Shown: positions 10,640-21,489 of the stretch, in pieces
How the letters are laid out: each line of letters begins with the position of its first letter
Numbering within the stretch: position 1 is the stretch's first letter
DNA from: Pollenia angustigena
Taxonomy: Eukaryota; Arthropoda; Insecta; Diptera; Polleniidae
DNA: 64,000 nt
Direction: 5' to 3'
Assembly (NCBI GenBank): GCA_930367215.1
Contig: OV884057.1
Coordinates: 198,823,621 to 198,887,620, forward strand
Made by a program: the position numbers and the translations under genes
The notes under the pieces: model-generated
What the model was told of the DNA's origin: nothing
Database searches by the model: none
Seen by the model: the letters and a program-made list of their open reading frames with translations, nothing else

Positions 10640-11340
10640 TTATCTAAGGAGCTTTTAGTGCATCTTATTGAATCCGTATTTGCCGGTTTAGGTATTGCTC
10701 AGATGGAGTCTTACCGTTTCACAGTGGTATTGCTCGGTATCGAAAAAGTATTTCTCTAACTTTTTCTCTTATAAGACGATGATTAGAGTTTGAACATTTC
10801 GTTTGGCCAGACCATTCGTTGCCGGATGTCCCGGAGCGATACATTTTTGGAAAATACCACGACCTGCGCAAAATAATTAAAAATCGTCACTAGTAAATAT
10901 GGTGGCATTGTCAGGCGCGATTACGTCAGGGTATCCATGTCTCGCAAATAAGTCTTGGAGCATCTCTATTGTAGAACTAGATGTTGAAGATGTTGCGTTA
11001 TACCAATTTCGTGCCACTTTGATTTTGCTTCCATAACCACCAGATAATAATATCCTTGGTATCCATAAGCATCTGCTGCCAGTTATAGTTATTTAGTTAT
11101 ATAGTTCCTCCCACTTGTGCTTGCTTTGGTGGGACTTGATTTGACAATACCACATGATAAACACTCTCTTACTAAGTGTTCAAAATTCTTTTCAATTGAT
11201 TTCCAGTTCGCATAACTGCGAGCTAAATGCTTCATCTTTGAAATGCCAATATTTGTTTGGTGAAGATCTGTTAAAACTGCATTTTGTAACGTACAGGGAA
11301 TTACTACACGATGACGTCTAAAAATTATGCCGTAGTGTCT
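10640..11340 (-). pseudogene. Integrase of gypsy-type element
   Basis: The minus strand gives a zinc-binding segment 'LHQTNIGISKMKHLARSY' followed by 'LVRECLSCG' (HH-CC finger, ~11130-11270). The core follows with 'GYQGYYYLVVMEAKSKW' and then, across frame changes, 'PGHPATNG' and 'VREILFRYRAIPL' and 'GKTPSEQYLN'. The finger, core and the 'N..A.R.VQT' neighbourhood are those of the retroviral-type integrase in gypsy elements. At least four stops or shifts make it non-functional. Confidence 0.75.
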
Positions 11341-11499
11341 TCCACTCGATTATGTTGAAGATTTTATAGAAGTTTTAAAAGTTTCTAAACAGCGTGAGTT
11401 TCTGCTTGCAGAGTTTTATAATTTAATTTTAGCGTTGAAATTTGTTCTTTGATTGATTTACTTTATTATTGATCGATGTGTCTGTTAAAATCGGTGTTT

Positions 11500-12650
11500 T
11501 TACTGGCGCACGTGATAAACAGTCAGCATTAACATTATCGATCCCTTTTCTGTACACAACTTAATAATTAAATCCTGAAAGGAATGCTGCATATCTTTGA
11601 AGACGTGAAAAAGTCATTTGGGGTAGCTTGGCTTTCTGATGAAAAATTCGGACCAATGGTTGATTATCTGTAATAATACAAACGGGTTTCCAAATAAGGT
11701 CCACTGAAAATACGATGGCTAACACTTACGATCAATTTGAGAATAGTTCCTCTCAGTGTTTGTAAGCGATCTTGAGGCGAATGATATGGGACGTTTTTCC
11801 TCGTTTATGATGTGAGATAACACAGCCGCAATTCCAGTTGGGCTGGCGTCACAAGCCAATTGTAAAGTTTATGTTGGATCATATGGTACCAGTACACGAT
11901 CACTTGCGAGAATACTATGTAACCATTCCTAAAAATCTCCGAATGTCATCTGCCGATTCCGGTTTTGGCAATTTTGTTTTTAGATTTTGATATTGTGTTG
12001 TGTTGTATGGTGTGACCCAGAAACTCGATTTCCTGCTGAAAAAAAACTACATTTGTTTTTATTAAAATGTAAATCATATTTTTGAAGTTGATGTAAGCAT
12101 TTTGATAAATTTTCCTTGCACTCTAATTTTGTTGAACCATGTACGATAATATCATCGAAGTAAGCTTCTGTTTTTAGGATTCTTGTAAGATTTGATTTAT
12201 TATTCAGTAAAACTCCGAAGGCACGGTTTTAATACCGAATGAAAGCCGGTTAACTTTGTATGTGCAACGATGTGTAGACATTGTTTGAACTTAACTTGAA
12301 TCTGCGTCTACCGGAATATGCAAATACGCCTTGTATAAATCTAATCTGCAAAAATATTTTGAACTATGTACGTAGGCAATTCAAAATCTCTTCAACTTTT
12401 CTAATTGGGCTATGAGCGTCCACGAGCCTTTCGTCCACACATAATCGTACACCCCCGTCAGATTTTGGTATTACAACAAGAGGGGAACCCCAATCAGTAA
12501 TTTCAGTTCTTGAGATAACACCAGCTGTTTCTAGTTGATCTTATTTATGATTGACTTTGTGTGTCAACGCATATGGTATTTCCCGTTCCCTATTAAAAAT
12601 TGGTTTGAGATCATCCCGTAATTTTAGCGATATAGTGTATTGCTTCACGC
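11500..12650 (-). pseudogene. Reverse transcriptase and RNase H of gypsy-type element
   Basis: From about 12645 leftwards: 'LKPIFNREREIPYA', 'TDWGSPLVVIPKSDGGVRLC', a damaged middle, then 'FDDIIVHGS' (F.DDI catalytic box, ~12140-12170) and 'FFQQEIEFLGHT'. RNase H follows with 'CDASPTGIAAVLSH' (~11850-11890) and 'KRPISFASRSLTNTE', then remains of 'ADCLSRAP' near 11510. The catalytic DD is present, but stops and shifts break the frame repeatedly. The domain join and spacing match gypsy elements of the group with a separate, frame-fused gag. Confidence 0.8.
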
Positions 12651-12709
12651 ACCCAATTTCGGGCTGAAAAACTTTTTCAAATTGTATATATAATAAATCG
12701 ATTTCGTTT

Positions 12710-13260
12710 TAATCAGCGGCTGAATAAATGTTGTACACAGAGTTGACCTCGTTTAATTTGATATTAATTTTTTTTTTAATCCAATTACGACCAAGAAGAG
12801 CTGAATACTCCTATGAAACAACGTATGTATCATCAAATTTTTTCTTATCATAATATTCACCTTCAACTTCAATTTTGGCATCAGTGGTAAAAACGTCACT
12901 CGTATACGACCGGAATGCCATATTTGTTGGTAAAATTGGTACTTTCAGATCTAGCCTTGCAAATTAATCTCTTGGTAGAAACGTGTATCCTGACCCTGCA
13001 TCGATTTCAAATTTTGCAGGCTTACCTTAAACATTCACTTTTATAAAAAATCTATCGAAATTTCTTGAATCATTTTGGTGTACGTCGACTACGCTCAATA
13101 CACCATACTGGCGAATCTCTTCAATTTGATTTGTGTTATTTTAATAACTTTTACCTTCCTTCCTGCGTGCCTTTATACAAACTTTGATTACACGACCAGT
13201 CCTTTTGCATTCTAAACATTTTAAATTATTCCTATTACAGGGACACAGAGATCATCAAGG
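12710..13260 (-). pseudogene. Aspartic protease and nucleocapsid knuckle relic
   Basis: Around 12970-13030 the minus strand reads 'PAKFEIDAGSGYTFLPRD', the retropepsin active-site loop with DAGS in place of the canonical DTGS. A downstream 'YSALLGRNWI' is the conserved C-terminal protease patch. Upstream (13150-13260) short Cys/His-bearing pieces fit a degraded zinc knuckle. Stops are present. The Thr-to-Ala change and the stops point to a dead copy. Confidence 0.65.
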
Positions 13261-13317
13261 CCTAACGCCTTAAAATCAACGTTATACGTTTCACGTTTTT
13301 GCTTATTTTGCTTAACA

Positions 13318-13779
13318 TTACCATTTTTCTTGTGATTGTATTTTTTTTTCCAGAATTTTGTTTATTTCATTTGACGTTGATTGCAACGTTTTATTAGCGA
13401 GGTCTTTCGATTCGCTTTTTGCTGCTTCCAACGTAAGAGCCTTTGCTACAATGTCCTGAAAATCAGATATTTCTTTTTGTGACTGTAGCAGCTGCTCCCG
13501 AATGCCACTGTATTTGATACCACGAATAAATTGCGCACGCAGGAAAATGTAAGCAACTGATTTTTTACATGGACAATTAAATTTACAATATCTAATGTCC
13601 ATCCTCAACATTGCAACATAGTCTGCTATAGATTGATTTTCTAATTGATATTTAGATAAAAACTTATGTTGAGCGACTAAGACATTCTGTTGTGGAGACA
13701 AATGCTTCTGTAGCAGTTCCATCAGCGCTTCGTATAACAAATGTATGACCGACCCAAATTTATTTTTCATCCCTATCAT
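13318..13779 (-). pseudogene. Gag fragment of gypsy-type element
   Basis: An open run of 153 codons reads 'LLQKHLSPQQNVLVAQHKFL', 'NQSIADYVAMLRMDIRYC', 'AYIFLRAQFIRGIK', 'IREQLLQS' and 'DIVAKALTLEAAKSESKDL'. This is the conserved capsid-like region (Retrotrans_gag) of gypsy elements with K02A2.6-like polyproteins. Typical Gag is about twice as long, and the N-terminus is cut where the 'CCTAGGAGT' repeat of the long-TIR family begins (13789). It is open because it is a piece, not because the element is intact. Confidence 0.75.
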
Positions 13780-13784
13780 TTTCT

Positions 13785-14340
13785 TCTAAGGCCTAGGAGT
13801 CACTCCTAGGCGGATAAAATGTATGACGGACCTCCATTAGTTTTTCGTCCTTAACATTTTCTCAAATCATACTTTCCTTTTGTCTCCACCCCTTAGGGGG
13901 GGCTCTCATACAAATATTGCGTTTTATGAAATTCTTAGATTCAATTAACATTTTTCGTCATTTGTGAATAATATCAAAAGTTGTTAACAGATTTTAATCA
14001 TTCAATTACGTCTGGAAAAAACAAAAATTTCGAAATTTTGATAAAATATTTTTTTCCAAAAAAAAATAAAAAAAAAAAAAAAAATTTTGTTTCTAAAACG
14101 ACTGCGCATATGAGAAAAACATTTAACATTTTATTGCAGAATTTCAGGTTATAAGTTTTTTTTTTCAATAAGCTTGAGCGTTTTTGAGATACGCGAACAT
14201 ATGATGTGCAACCTCTTCCATTTTTGAAATAACGGTACATCTCGAAAACCAGAGCTAACCTAAAAAAAAAACGGCTAGCACCACTGGATTCCGCATACCC
14301 GAATTAGGTTAAAACGCCAAGTGCCCATTTGTATGAGATT
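13785..14340. repeat. Right-type long terminal inverted repeat
   Basis: Over ~550 bp this matches 48173-48771 in direct orientation and 46283-46850 inverted. Shared text includes 'CCTAGGAGTCACTCCTAGGC', 'GACCTCCATTAGTTTTT', 'TACAAATATTGCGTTTTATG', 'ACGCGAACATATG' and the terminus 'CACTGGATTCCGC…GTGCCC'. It abuts the gag relic. The 80-codon minus frame at 13998-14240 is a shadow. Confidence 0.75.
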
Positions 14341-14350
14341 TGTTCTTCTG

Positions 14351-14479
14351 AGGGCCATTATTACAACTTGAAGTTAGCTAAAGTTAAGATTAAATTGGCA
14401 GATAATAATGTGTTATCTGTCAAAAAGCGTCTGTTAACTGTCGGATAACAGCTAACGCCAAGTTATAATAATGGCCCTT
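14351..14479. repeat. 129-bp palindromic MITE
   Basis: The end AGGGCCATTATTACAACTTG and its inverse CAAGTTATAATAATGGCCCT (one gap) bound a short unit, with a second inner pair 'GTTAGCTAA'/'TAACAGCTAAC'. No clear target duplication. It sits just outside the long-TIR terminus. Confidence 0.65.
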
Positions 14480-14620
14480 AAAGCGATTTTGGAGCGGGGG
14501 TTTATATGAGACAAAAAAAAAAAAAAGTTTGGTTAGGCATTTTATGTTGCAATATGGCATTTTTAGGCGAAATTGAAACAAAATATGTACTTGCATAAAA
14601 AGATATTATGTACAAAATAT

Positions 14621-14871
14621 TGTTACGTTACTGCCTTTCAATAACGTTTTCGGTTTATTTCCTTTATAATAAACCTCTTGAGTTCGTTAATTGCAATCCA
14701 AATAATACAAAATAAACACAACACTTTAATTAAAAACACTTATTTATTAAGAACTTAGTCACTGTAACAACCGTAATTTATATCTTTTATTCACAACTCA
14801 CTTTTGTGTTCAACTGAAGTGTGTTGATGTTTATAAATTTATTCGCGTGATGCGTTATCAGACCCCTAACA
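14621..14871 (-). repeat. Candidate solo LTR
   Basis: On the minus strand the unit starts TGTTAGGGGTCTG and ends AGTAACGTAACA, with a TATA-like 'TATAAATTA' and AATAAA signals inside. This is an LTR-like arrangement of ~250 bp with TG…CA ends. No 4-6-bp target duplication is evident. Its orientation agrees with the gypsy body at 10.6-13.8 kb, so it could be that element's displaced 5' LTR, but the long-TIR terminus lies between. Confidence 0.4.
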
Positions 14872-14879
14872 TCTATTTT

Positions 14880-15515
14880 GTTAACGAAACTTATGTATCT
14901 ATAGTTATTAACATTGTGCATTAACTATATGACTGAATCAAAATTGAGTTATTATGCATCATAAACTAAGGTATACTCTTATAAAATAATCTTTAAAAAA
15001 AGTTATTTATTTTAAACGTTTAGGATTTCGTTTAACAAAATTTGACTTGGAAAATATTATTTCACTTATCGTAGATGAATGTCTAATTTCTCAGTCCTTT
15101 TCCAGGATTTCTCTAAACATATAAAATACTCCATTATGCCATTAAAGTTGTTTTAAATTTTTAACACTTCTAATTGTTTCGGTTAATTCTGTTAAAAGAC
15201 TGATATGAGAAGAAACAAAAAACTAAACACATCCACATAAAAAGTACGTAAAACAAAAAAAGGTGTTGGCAATCAAATATTTAACCCATTTTTCGCCACA
15301 CTCATGTTGATCGATGATGAAGATAAAAAAACATTGAAAAATATTGTAATTTTAGTCATCGGTCGGAGGAAAATAGGTTAAAATGAAGATAACTGAACAC
15401 CTTCTTTGTTTGTATTTAAAAATATTTTCTAAACAAATACATTTTATATATGAGACGAAACAAATAATTAAAAACACAAAAAAAAAATGTTATAATACTA
15501 CAAAATATTGAAAAT
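14880..15515. other. A+T-rich stretch, nothing recognised
   Basis: No coding motif or paired terminal repeat found on either strand. Confidence 0.45.
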
Positions 15516-15519
15516 TTTG

Positions 15520-15655
15520 TTACTTCGGTTAATCGGTTAATCGACTGAAATTAACCGGTTTAATCGTTATTCGAAAAAAGCCAATTTGAAATTAACCGAT
15601 CAGTTAATCGGGTAGTAATTAATCGGTTAACCGGTTGAACATTTTGTATATCGGT
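15520..15655. repeat. Cluster of GGTTAATCG / CGATTAACC motifs
   Basis: The 9-mer and its inverse recur at least six times in about 120 bp ('CGGTTAATCGGTTAATCG', 'TTAACCGGTTTAATCG', 'TTAATCGGTTAACCGG'). The layout resembles the subterminal motif clusters of the hAT-like elements in this window, but no matching opposite end was found. Confidence 0.45.
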
Positions 15656-15883
15656 GTTAATGGCTCTGAAAGGACTACATTTCTGTCTTTAATAGTTTTT
15701 TTATAACACGCAAACTCTAGCCATGTCTTTCAAAAGCTCGATTTATATCCTATCAAACGCTAAATATTTTTGAACTAAAATAAAGCTGTGTTATTTTGAT
15801 ACAACTTCTGTATAAAAAAACTATTAAAGACAGAAATGTAGCCCTTACAGAGCCATGAAAACCGATATACAAAATGTTATGAT
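15645..15883. repeat. ~240-bp inverted repeat (MITE)
   Basis: 'ATTTTGTATATCGGTG' then 'GGCTCTGAAAGGACTACATT' and 'TCTGTCTTTAATAGTTTTTT' (15645-15713) return inverted at 15808-15883. Arms are about 70 bp with few mismatches. Confidence 0.7.
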
Positions 15884-16639
15884 CGGCCAAAAAATGGCGA
15901 CACAGTGAACAAAAAACTTAAAGGGCGGTATTTCTAGGCGTGGCAAAAAAATAAAAAAATAATTTTTGGAATTGTTTTTACATTATCTTTAATCCTAGGG
16001 GGGGACTGAAAAAAAAATTTTTTTTCGAACCACTCTACTGCACATACATCACAAACGCCTAATATCCTCTCGAATATTGTGGAGTGGTTTTAATGAGAGA
16101 TGATATCGGGCAGATGTCGATTCTTTTATCAATTTTTTTGATCATATTTTAGCAAAATGACGAGTATAGTTCTTTAATCACGTTTCGAAGTTTTTTTTTT
16201 TAAACCTGCATGCGATTCGATTAGCTTTGTATTGACTTTTAGCCATATTAATAAAAATTTATTAACGATTAATTAATCGTTTTTAAGCAAAAATTGCTAA
16301 AGTTGTATTCATAAACGAAAAATTGTCTATTAAACCTTTATTAAACCATTCATAAACTAAGAAAATTTGTTGTTGGATTTGCCCTTCTTTAAACCAAAAA
16401 AAAAAAAAAAAATGACATTTTGATAAGTGTTTGCATTTTATGATATTATTTTTGAGGAATATGTTGGGAAATAATGAAAATTAATATGGACATGTTAAAT
16501 ACATTTTACTTAATTTTTTTTTATTTTAGACAAACAAAATTTTATATGATTTATTCATTTAAATTTAAAAACTATGTTGTTCACACATCGACATCTAGAC
16601 TTGCACTCAGATTTAAGTTTTTGTGTTTATAAAAATTCA

Positions 16640-16735
16640 CTGAAACGAAATCCCTGATGATGATCTTCAAAGAAGATCGAAATATTGGAAGCAAATAAAA
16701 AAGGAATTTTTATTTACAAAAAAAAAAAAAAACAC
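16640..16735 (+). repeat. Retroposon 3' tail remnant with poly(A)
   Basis: 'CCCTGATGATGATCTTCAAA' plus 'GAAGATCGAAATATTGG' forms a small hairpin (GATCTTC/GAAGATC) followed by 'AATAAAAAAGG' and a run of A to 16731. Hairpin-plus-A tails of this kind end some LINEs and SINEs. A similar layout (TCGAC…GTCGA, 'GAAACGTCGGG') occurs at 23940-23990. Confidence 0.35.
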
Positions 16736-16739
16736 TGGC

Positions 16740-17260
16740 CTCGAGCTTGATTAATTTTTATTTATTCTCTTTAATTATTTATTAAATTATAACAACCAGT
16801 TGTTATTTTGTTAAGAACAATAAATTATTGTCCAAAAATATTTAAAAATAAATAAAATAAGCAAATCATAATAATAGTGATGTTAATAAGAAGCAAACAA
16901 ACTTTTTATTCGAATACTTTCTTATCATATATTTAAAAAAGGTTAAAACAAAAGTTTTTATGATACCTTTCGGCAACATTTTGTTCAGAAACTATAATAA
17001 TATGTAGTTTTATTTGATAATAATAATTTTTAAGTTCTACAATTAAGAACAAGTTATAAAAAAAAATAAATATAGAATATCATGTGAACCGAATAGAAGT
17101 TTCATGCATCACTAGCAATAAAATGGCAGCAAAATATAAAGAAAACTGACAAACTTAAACACAAAATCGCTACAAACAGTTAATAGTAAAAACGCTGTTA
17201 ATGTACGTTTATGAATACAAATTTTTATAGGAGGTTTATAAGACAAAAAGCGTTTGATAG
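16740..17260. other. A+T-rich stretch, nothing recognised
   Basis: No supported coding or repeat boundary found. Confidence 0.4.
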
Positions 17261-17267
17261 TTATTAT

Positions 17268-17931
17268 CAGAGAAACCAGAAATATGCTTTAAAAAACACG
17301 TTTTATGCACATTAAATATGCAGTAAAAAATGGAAATGTTAAAAATATACCCTAAAAATTCAAAAATTGGTTATTTGAAGACAAAATATTTAACAATTTA
17401 ATAACAAAATCTGGAAAAAAAATCTAAAAACCAACTTGTACTTTGCACATAAGGTTAGCGTGAACAGAAAACCAGCTAGACGGACGGATGGACATCGTTA
17501 GATCACTTTATGTGATCGGTATACTAAAAGATTGGTCTACATTTCTATGAATTATACACATCGCATAACATTTATCCTTAATGATAACCTGCTTTGTCTG
17601 CTTTGCCATTAAATGTATATGGCGAAATTGAATTAACAGAATTTTGAAAAAAAGTTATTTTCTGCGAAAGCTCCTAATTGTAAGCATCTAAAAAAAATTA
17701 AAAATGTATTAAAAAATGCCTTAAAAATGCAAAATATGCGCTATAAACTTAAAATATGCTGCAAAAATGCTCGTTTACCTAAATTATGCACACAAATGCT
17801 GCAAACGGTAAAATATGCAAAAATATGCACTAACAAATCAATGCCAAAATTCATAAAAGGCTGTAAAACGGATAAATATTTCATTGGTCGCACAAGGAAA
17901 AACATGCATTTGCATATTTATGGTTTCCCTG
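17268..17931. mobile_element. 'ATATGC' hAT-like element, 8-bp TSD (7/8)
   Basis: The left end CAGAGAAACCAGAAATATGC and the right end (inverted) CAGGGAAACCATAAATATGC are 18/20 identical. Flanks are GTTATTAT (17260-17267) and GTTATTAC (17932-17939). The hexamer ATATGC or GCATAT recurs many times toward both ends. The interior contains a dispersed segment 'GACGGACGGATGGACATCG' and 'TTTATGTGATCGGTATAC', shared with the copy at 23.8 kb. A 73-codon frame at 17727-17948 is repeat translation. Non-autonomous. Confidence 0.78.
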
Positions 17932-18395
17932 GTTATTACATACTATAAGCTTAAAATAAGAACTTTTTATGAATATGGCTGTTTATCTTTTACATAGCCC
18001 CACAATAAATAAACCAGTGCACAGTGGGAGATTTCGTACAAATACCTATAAAACTTTGTTTTTTGTTTTTATACCCTCCACCCAGTGTTGCCAGAAGTAG
18101 GGGAAAGTCCCTACCAGGTATTTTTGGTATTAAAATAGCCGCGTAGGGAAAATCGGACAGATTTTTTATAATTTCCAATTTTCGTCAATTTTCGTCATGA
18201 TATAAAAAGTTTTTTTTTTGTAATATTTTCTTGTCCAAAAAAAATTTATTTTTCCTAAAATCACTTAAAAATATATTTCCAGAGTTGTTTGTGGCATAAA
18301 AAGTTGGCAACACTAATATGTATTTATGTTTATGTTTTCTCAAAGATATCCTTCAATGTTGAAATATTTAATTGAATTTAATTAAAAGTTCATAC

Positions 18396-18425
18396 ATGTG
18401 GGGGATTTCATGTCAATCGACCCAA
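18396..18425. repeat. One end of the 'GGGGGATTTCATGTCAA' family
   Basis: 'GTGGGGGATTTCATGTCAAT' followed by 'GACCCAAT' matches both terminal repeats of the element at 23562-26813. It is directly interrupted by the Helitron-like unit starting at 18429. Confidence 0.6.
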
Positions 18426-18426
18426 T

Positions 18427-20150
18427 TTTTATACCCTCCACCACAATTAGTTGTGAAGAGGGTATATTAAGTTTGTCATTCCGTGTGAAACTTTTTTATT
18501 ATTCATCTCAGACCCCATAAAGTACATATATTCTGGGTCCTTGAGTAATTCTAAGTCGATTTAGCCATGTCCGTCTGTCTATCCGTCTGTCCGTCTGTTG
18601 AAAACACGCTCACTTTCGAACAACTCAAAAGAAATGAACAAACTTGGTGCCAAATTGCTTGTAGTTATCCTAAACAGTTTGGGATTGAAATCCAGCAAAA
18701 TCGGTTTAGTAGGACCAGAGCTATGAATCAAAATGTGGAACCACCACCTAAAAAAATTGATAATTTTGTTACAAATAATAACATAAATGCTGGAACAAGG
18801 CACGGAATGATATAAGATTTTGCAGAAATTTGTTTTATTTGACTGGAAATCATGTTGTTAGATTTCGTGAAGATCCGTCCATAATTTACCCTAAGCCCCA
18901 TATAAACAACCCCCGGAAAACAGTTTAGTACGCCTAAAACCGTAAAAAATAACGCTATCGTAACAAAATTTGGTACGTCACAGTTTTTTAGGACTATAAA
19001 TCATACTGTGAAATTTCGTGAAGATGGGTACATAATTTACCCTAGGTCCCATAGAAACCCTACTCCCGGAAAACAGTTTAGAACACCTAAAACCATAATT
19101 AATAATGCTATCATAACAGAAATTGGTACGTCACAGTTTTAAAGGACTAGAAATAACGCTATGAAATTTCGTGATGATCGGTCCATAATTTACCCTAGGC
19201 CCCATTAAAACCCTACTACCGGAAAACAGTTTAGTACGCCTAAAACCGTAAACAATTACGCTATCGTAACAAAATTTGGTACGTCACAGTTTTTTGGGAC
19301 TAGAAATAATACTGTGAAATTTCGTGACGATCGGTTCATAATTAACCTTAGGCCCCATATAAACCCTACTACCGGAAAACAGTTTAGTACACCTAAAACC
19401 ATAATTAATAATGCTGTCATAACAGAAATTGGTATGTCACATTTTTAAAGGACTAGAAATGACGCTGTGAAATTTCGTGATGATCAGTCCATAATTTACA
19501 TTAGGCCCCATATAAACCCTACTACCGGAAAAACGTTTAGTACGCCTAAAACGGTATAAAATAATGCTATCATAACAAAATTCGGTTAGTCACAGCTTTA
19601 TAGGACTAAAAATTACACTGTAAAATTTCGTAAAGATCGGTCCATAATTTACCCTAGGCCCCATTAAAACCCTACTACCGGAAAACAGTTTAGTACGCCT
19701 AAAACCGTAAACAATTACGCTATCGTAACAAAATTTGGTACGTCACAGTTTTTTGGGACTAGAAATAATACTGTGAAATTTCGTGACGATCGGTTCATAA
19801 TTAACCTTAGGCCCCATATAAACCCTACTACCGGAAAACAGTTTAGTACACCTAAAACCATAATTAATAATGCTGTCATAACAGAAATTGGTATGTCACA
19901 TTTTTAAAGGACTAGAAATGACGCTGTGAAATTTCGTGATGATCAGTCCATAATTTACATTAGGCCCCATATAAACCCTACTCCCGGAAAACAGTTTGGT
20001 ACACCTAAAACCAACTTTATTGCTGATGTCTGTTTTTATAAAGATAATAATAATAAATAGACATCATTCGATACTCCTTAAACATTCGAACTGTCGGTGG
20101 AGGGTATCAAAGATTCGGCACAGCCGAATATAGCACCCTAACTTGTTTTT
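18427..20150 (+). mobile_element. Helitron/DINE-like element with internal tandem array
   Basis: It begins 'TATACCCTCCACCACAATTA' and ends 'GGTGGAGGGTATCAAAGATT' then 'CGGCACAGCCGAATATAGCA' and 'ACTTGTTTTTT'. Near the left end is a GTCC/GTCT microsatellite (18568-18600). The order of A+T-rich left end, GTCY microsatellite, central tandem repeats and a short 3' hairpin (GGCACAGCC) is that of DINE-1/Helitron-related elements of flies. Other copies lie at 39331-41115, 48823-48880 and inverted at 57110-58112; those lack the array. Non-coding: an 82-codon frame at 18567-18815 overlaps the microsatellite and is not called. Confidence 0.65.
18860..20020 (+). repeat. 153-bp tandem array, ~7.5 copies, with 459-bp higher-order unit
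   Basis: The marker 'CCGGAAAACAGTTTAGTACG' and close variants recurs at about 18913, 19066, 19219, 19373, 19525, 19678, 19832 and 19984, a step of 152-154. Each unit runs through 'AAATTTGGTACGTCACAG', 'GGGACTAGAAATAATACTG' and 'TCCATAATTTACCCTAGGCC'. The block near 19165-19500 is almost identical to that near 19624-19960, so the last expansion copied three units together (459 bp). Unit length resembles the ~150-bp central tandem repeats described in drosophilid Helitron-like elements; homology is not claimed. Confidence 0.85.
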
Positions 20151-20159
20151 TTCTGTAGT

Positions 20160-20955
20160 GGGTATCGCCGATATCAATATATCGGCAAACTTTAAAAATC
20201 GCCGATATATTGGTATCGATATTTGTAACGTCCTTAATAATAATCCAATAAGAAAATTGGAGATTGTTGTGTTTCTTCAATCAAAGTGAATCACAGAAAG
20301 TGAATCCGAGTTGATTGGTACACTTAAAAATGGGTCAAGGTTTTACAAATATAATCACAAATTTATAATACCCTCTCCACTATTGTGCATCATGGTGTGG
20401 GTATAAAAACGATCATGACCTCGTTGTGAATAGCCCTAATTGTTAAAAACGAGGAATTGACAGCTTCGGTATTTTTCAGAACTGCGTCTTCCGCTGTAAT
20501 CTTTTCACTGGAACACGCGCCAAGTCCTTTTTAAAAAACCGTTTAAAATTATTTAAGAGTAAAATTAAAATAAAATTTAATTTATTGCTTAACGTTTTGC
20601 AAGATTTACAAAAAAAAACTTATTTTTTTTTCAAAATGTATAAATTTTAATACAAATAGCCGAAGGTGTTTTTTTTAATTTGTTTTATTCAATTTTATCT
20701 ATTTATGTATGTATTACATTATTGTAAATTGAAACATTATTAGATTCGCTTAAATTATGTATATTGTGTTTGAAAATTATATTTTTTTGCAATGAAACTT
20801 TAATAAAAAAAAATATCAGTTTAATAGACAGTTTTTTAAATAACGACTCCTCTCATCTTTAGTGGTCAATATCATTCTAAAGTTCAAATTTTCTTATTGT
20901 TTGTGGCCAAAACTCTAAAAGGTCGATTAGGAAAAGCATATACCAAATATTTCTT
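20160..20955. repeat. Mixed dispersed-repeat debris
   Basis: 20160-20230 has repeated 'ATCGCCGATAT' and 'GATATATTGG' motifs, possibly one end of a lost element. 20360-20405 carries 'ATAATACCCTCTCCACTATT' and 'GTGTGGGTATAAAAA', which recurs at 60160-60200. The rest to 20955 is A+T-rich with nothing recognised. Confidence 0.4.
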
Positions 20956-20960
20956 GTATA

Positions 20961-21113
20961 TCGTCACCTAAGCCGCATAAGGCCCTAACTTACAAAAAAT
21001 TGCAAATCTACATTTTCATTAAATCTGATTTATTGCTTCAACACAAATGTCCACAAAAAATTTTGGATTCTATCCTAAATGTAAGATAGGGCCTTTTGCA
21101 TTTTAGGTGACGA
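20961..21113. mobile_element. 153-bp palindromic MITE flanked by TA
   Basis: Terminal repeats of about 34 bp start TCGTCACCTAAGCCGCATAA on the left, with an imperfect inverse ending in GGTGACGA on the right. TA dinucleotides flank both sides, consistent with Tc1/mariner-type insertion. No coding. Confidence 0.7.
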
Positions 21114-21489
21114 TACATAATTGAATATAACTTTTATTGCTTAAGTTTATTTTGTTAGTCCGCTATCGTACAAAAGCTTTCATTTCAAAAGGAAATTTGT
21201 ATGCCAGCTATGGGAAATAATAGTCCGATTTGAATTTCACCAGAGTCTACATATACATTTACCCTTCCATTCATACTTGAATCTTTATGGTGATAGTTAT
21301 AAAAATATAAGTATAAACCAAATTGTAAATCAAGCTCCGTAATAAAATTTAGTTTTTCACATATTTATTCAATATACCCCAAGTTAAGTAAAACTGATTT
21401 GTCGCTCCGTGTTTCAAGCTAAAAAACATCCATAGAAGACCTCATAAAGGAAAGGTATGAGAAAGATTAATGTGAGTTGGCCTAACCAC

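Larger units (their letters stand above)
10610..13785 (-). mobile_element. Gypsy-type retroelement body, decayed, no LTRs seen at its edges
   Basis: Reading leftwards on the minus strand the domain order is gag (13318-13779), Cys-rich knuckle region, protease, RT, RNase H, integrase (to about 10640). This is the order of Metaviridae-type (Ty3/gypsy) LTR retrotransposons; in Copia types integrase precedes RT. All domains carry stops or frame breaks except a 153-codon gag piece. The body is flanked by terminal sequences of the long-TIR family rather than by LTRs. A possible LTR lies at 14621-14871, beyond that end. Confidence 0.82.

Noticed and set aside
13998..14240. 80-codon minus-strand frame
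   Set aside because: Part of a long terminal inverted repeat found in three other places. Low complexity.
18860..20020. Regular repeats suggesting a CRISPR array
   Set aside because: The repeated unit is contiguous at 153 bp with no unique spacers, in eukaryotic repeat DNA.
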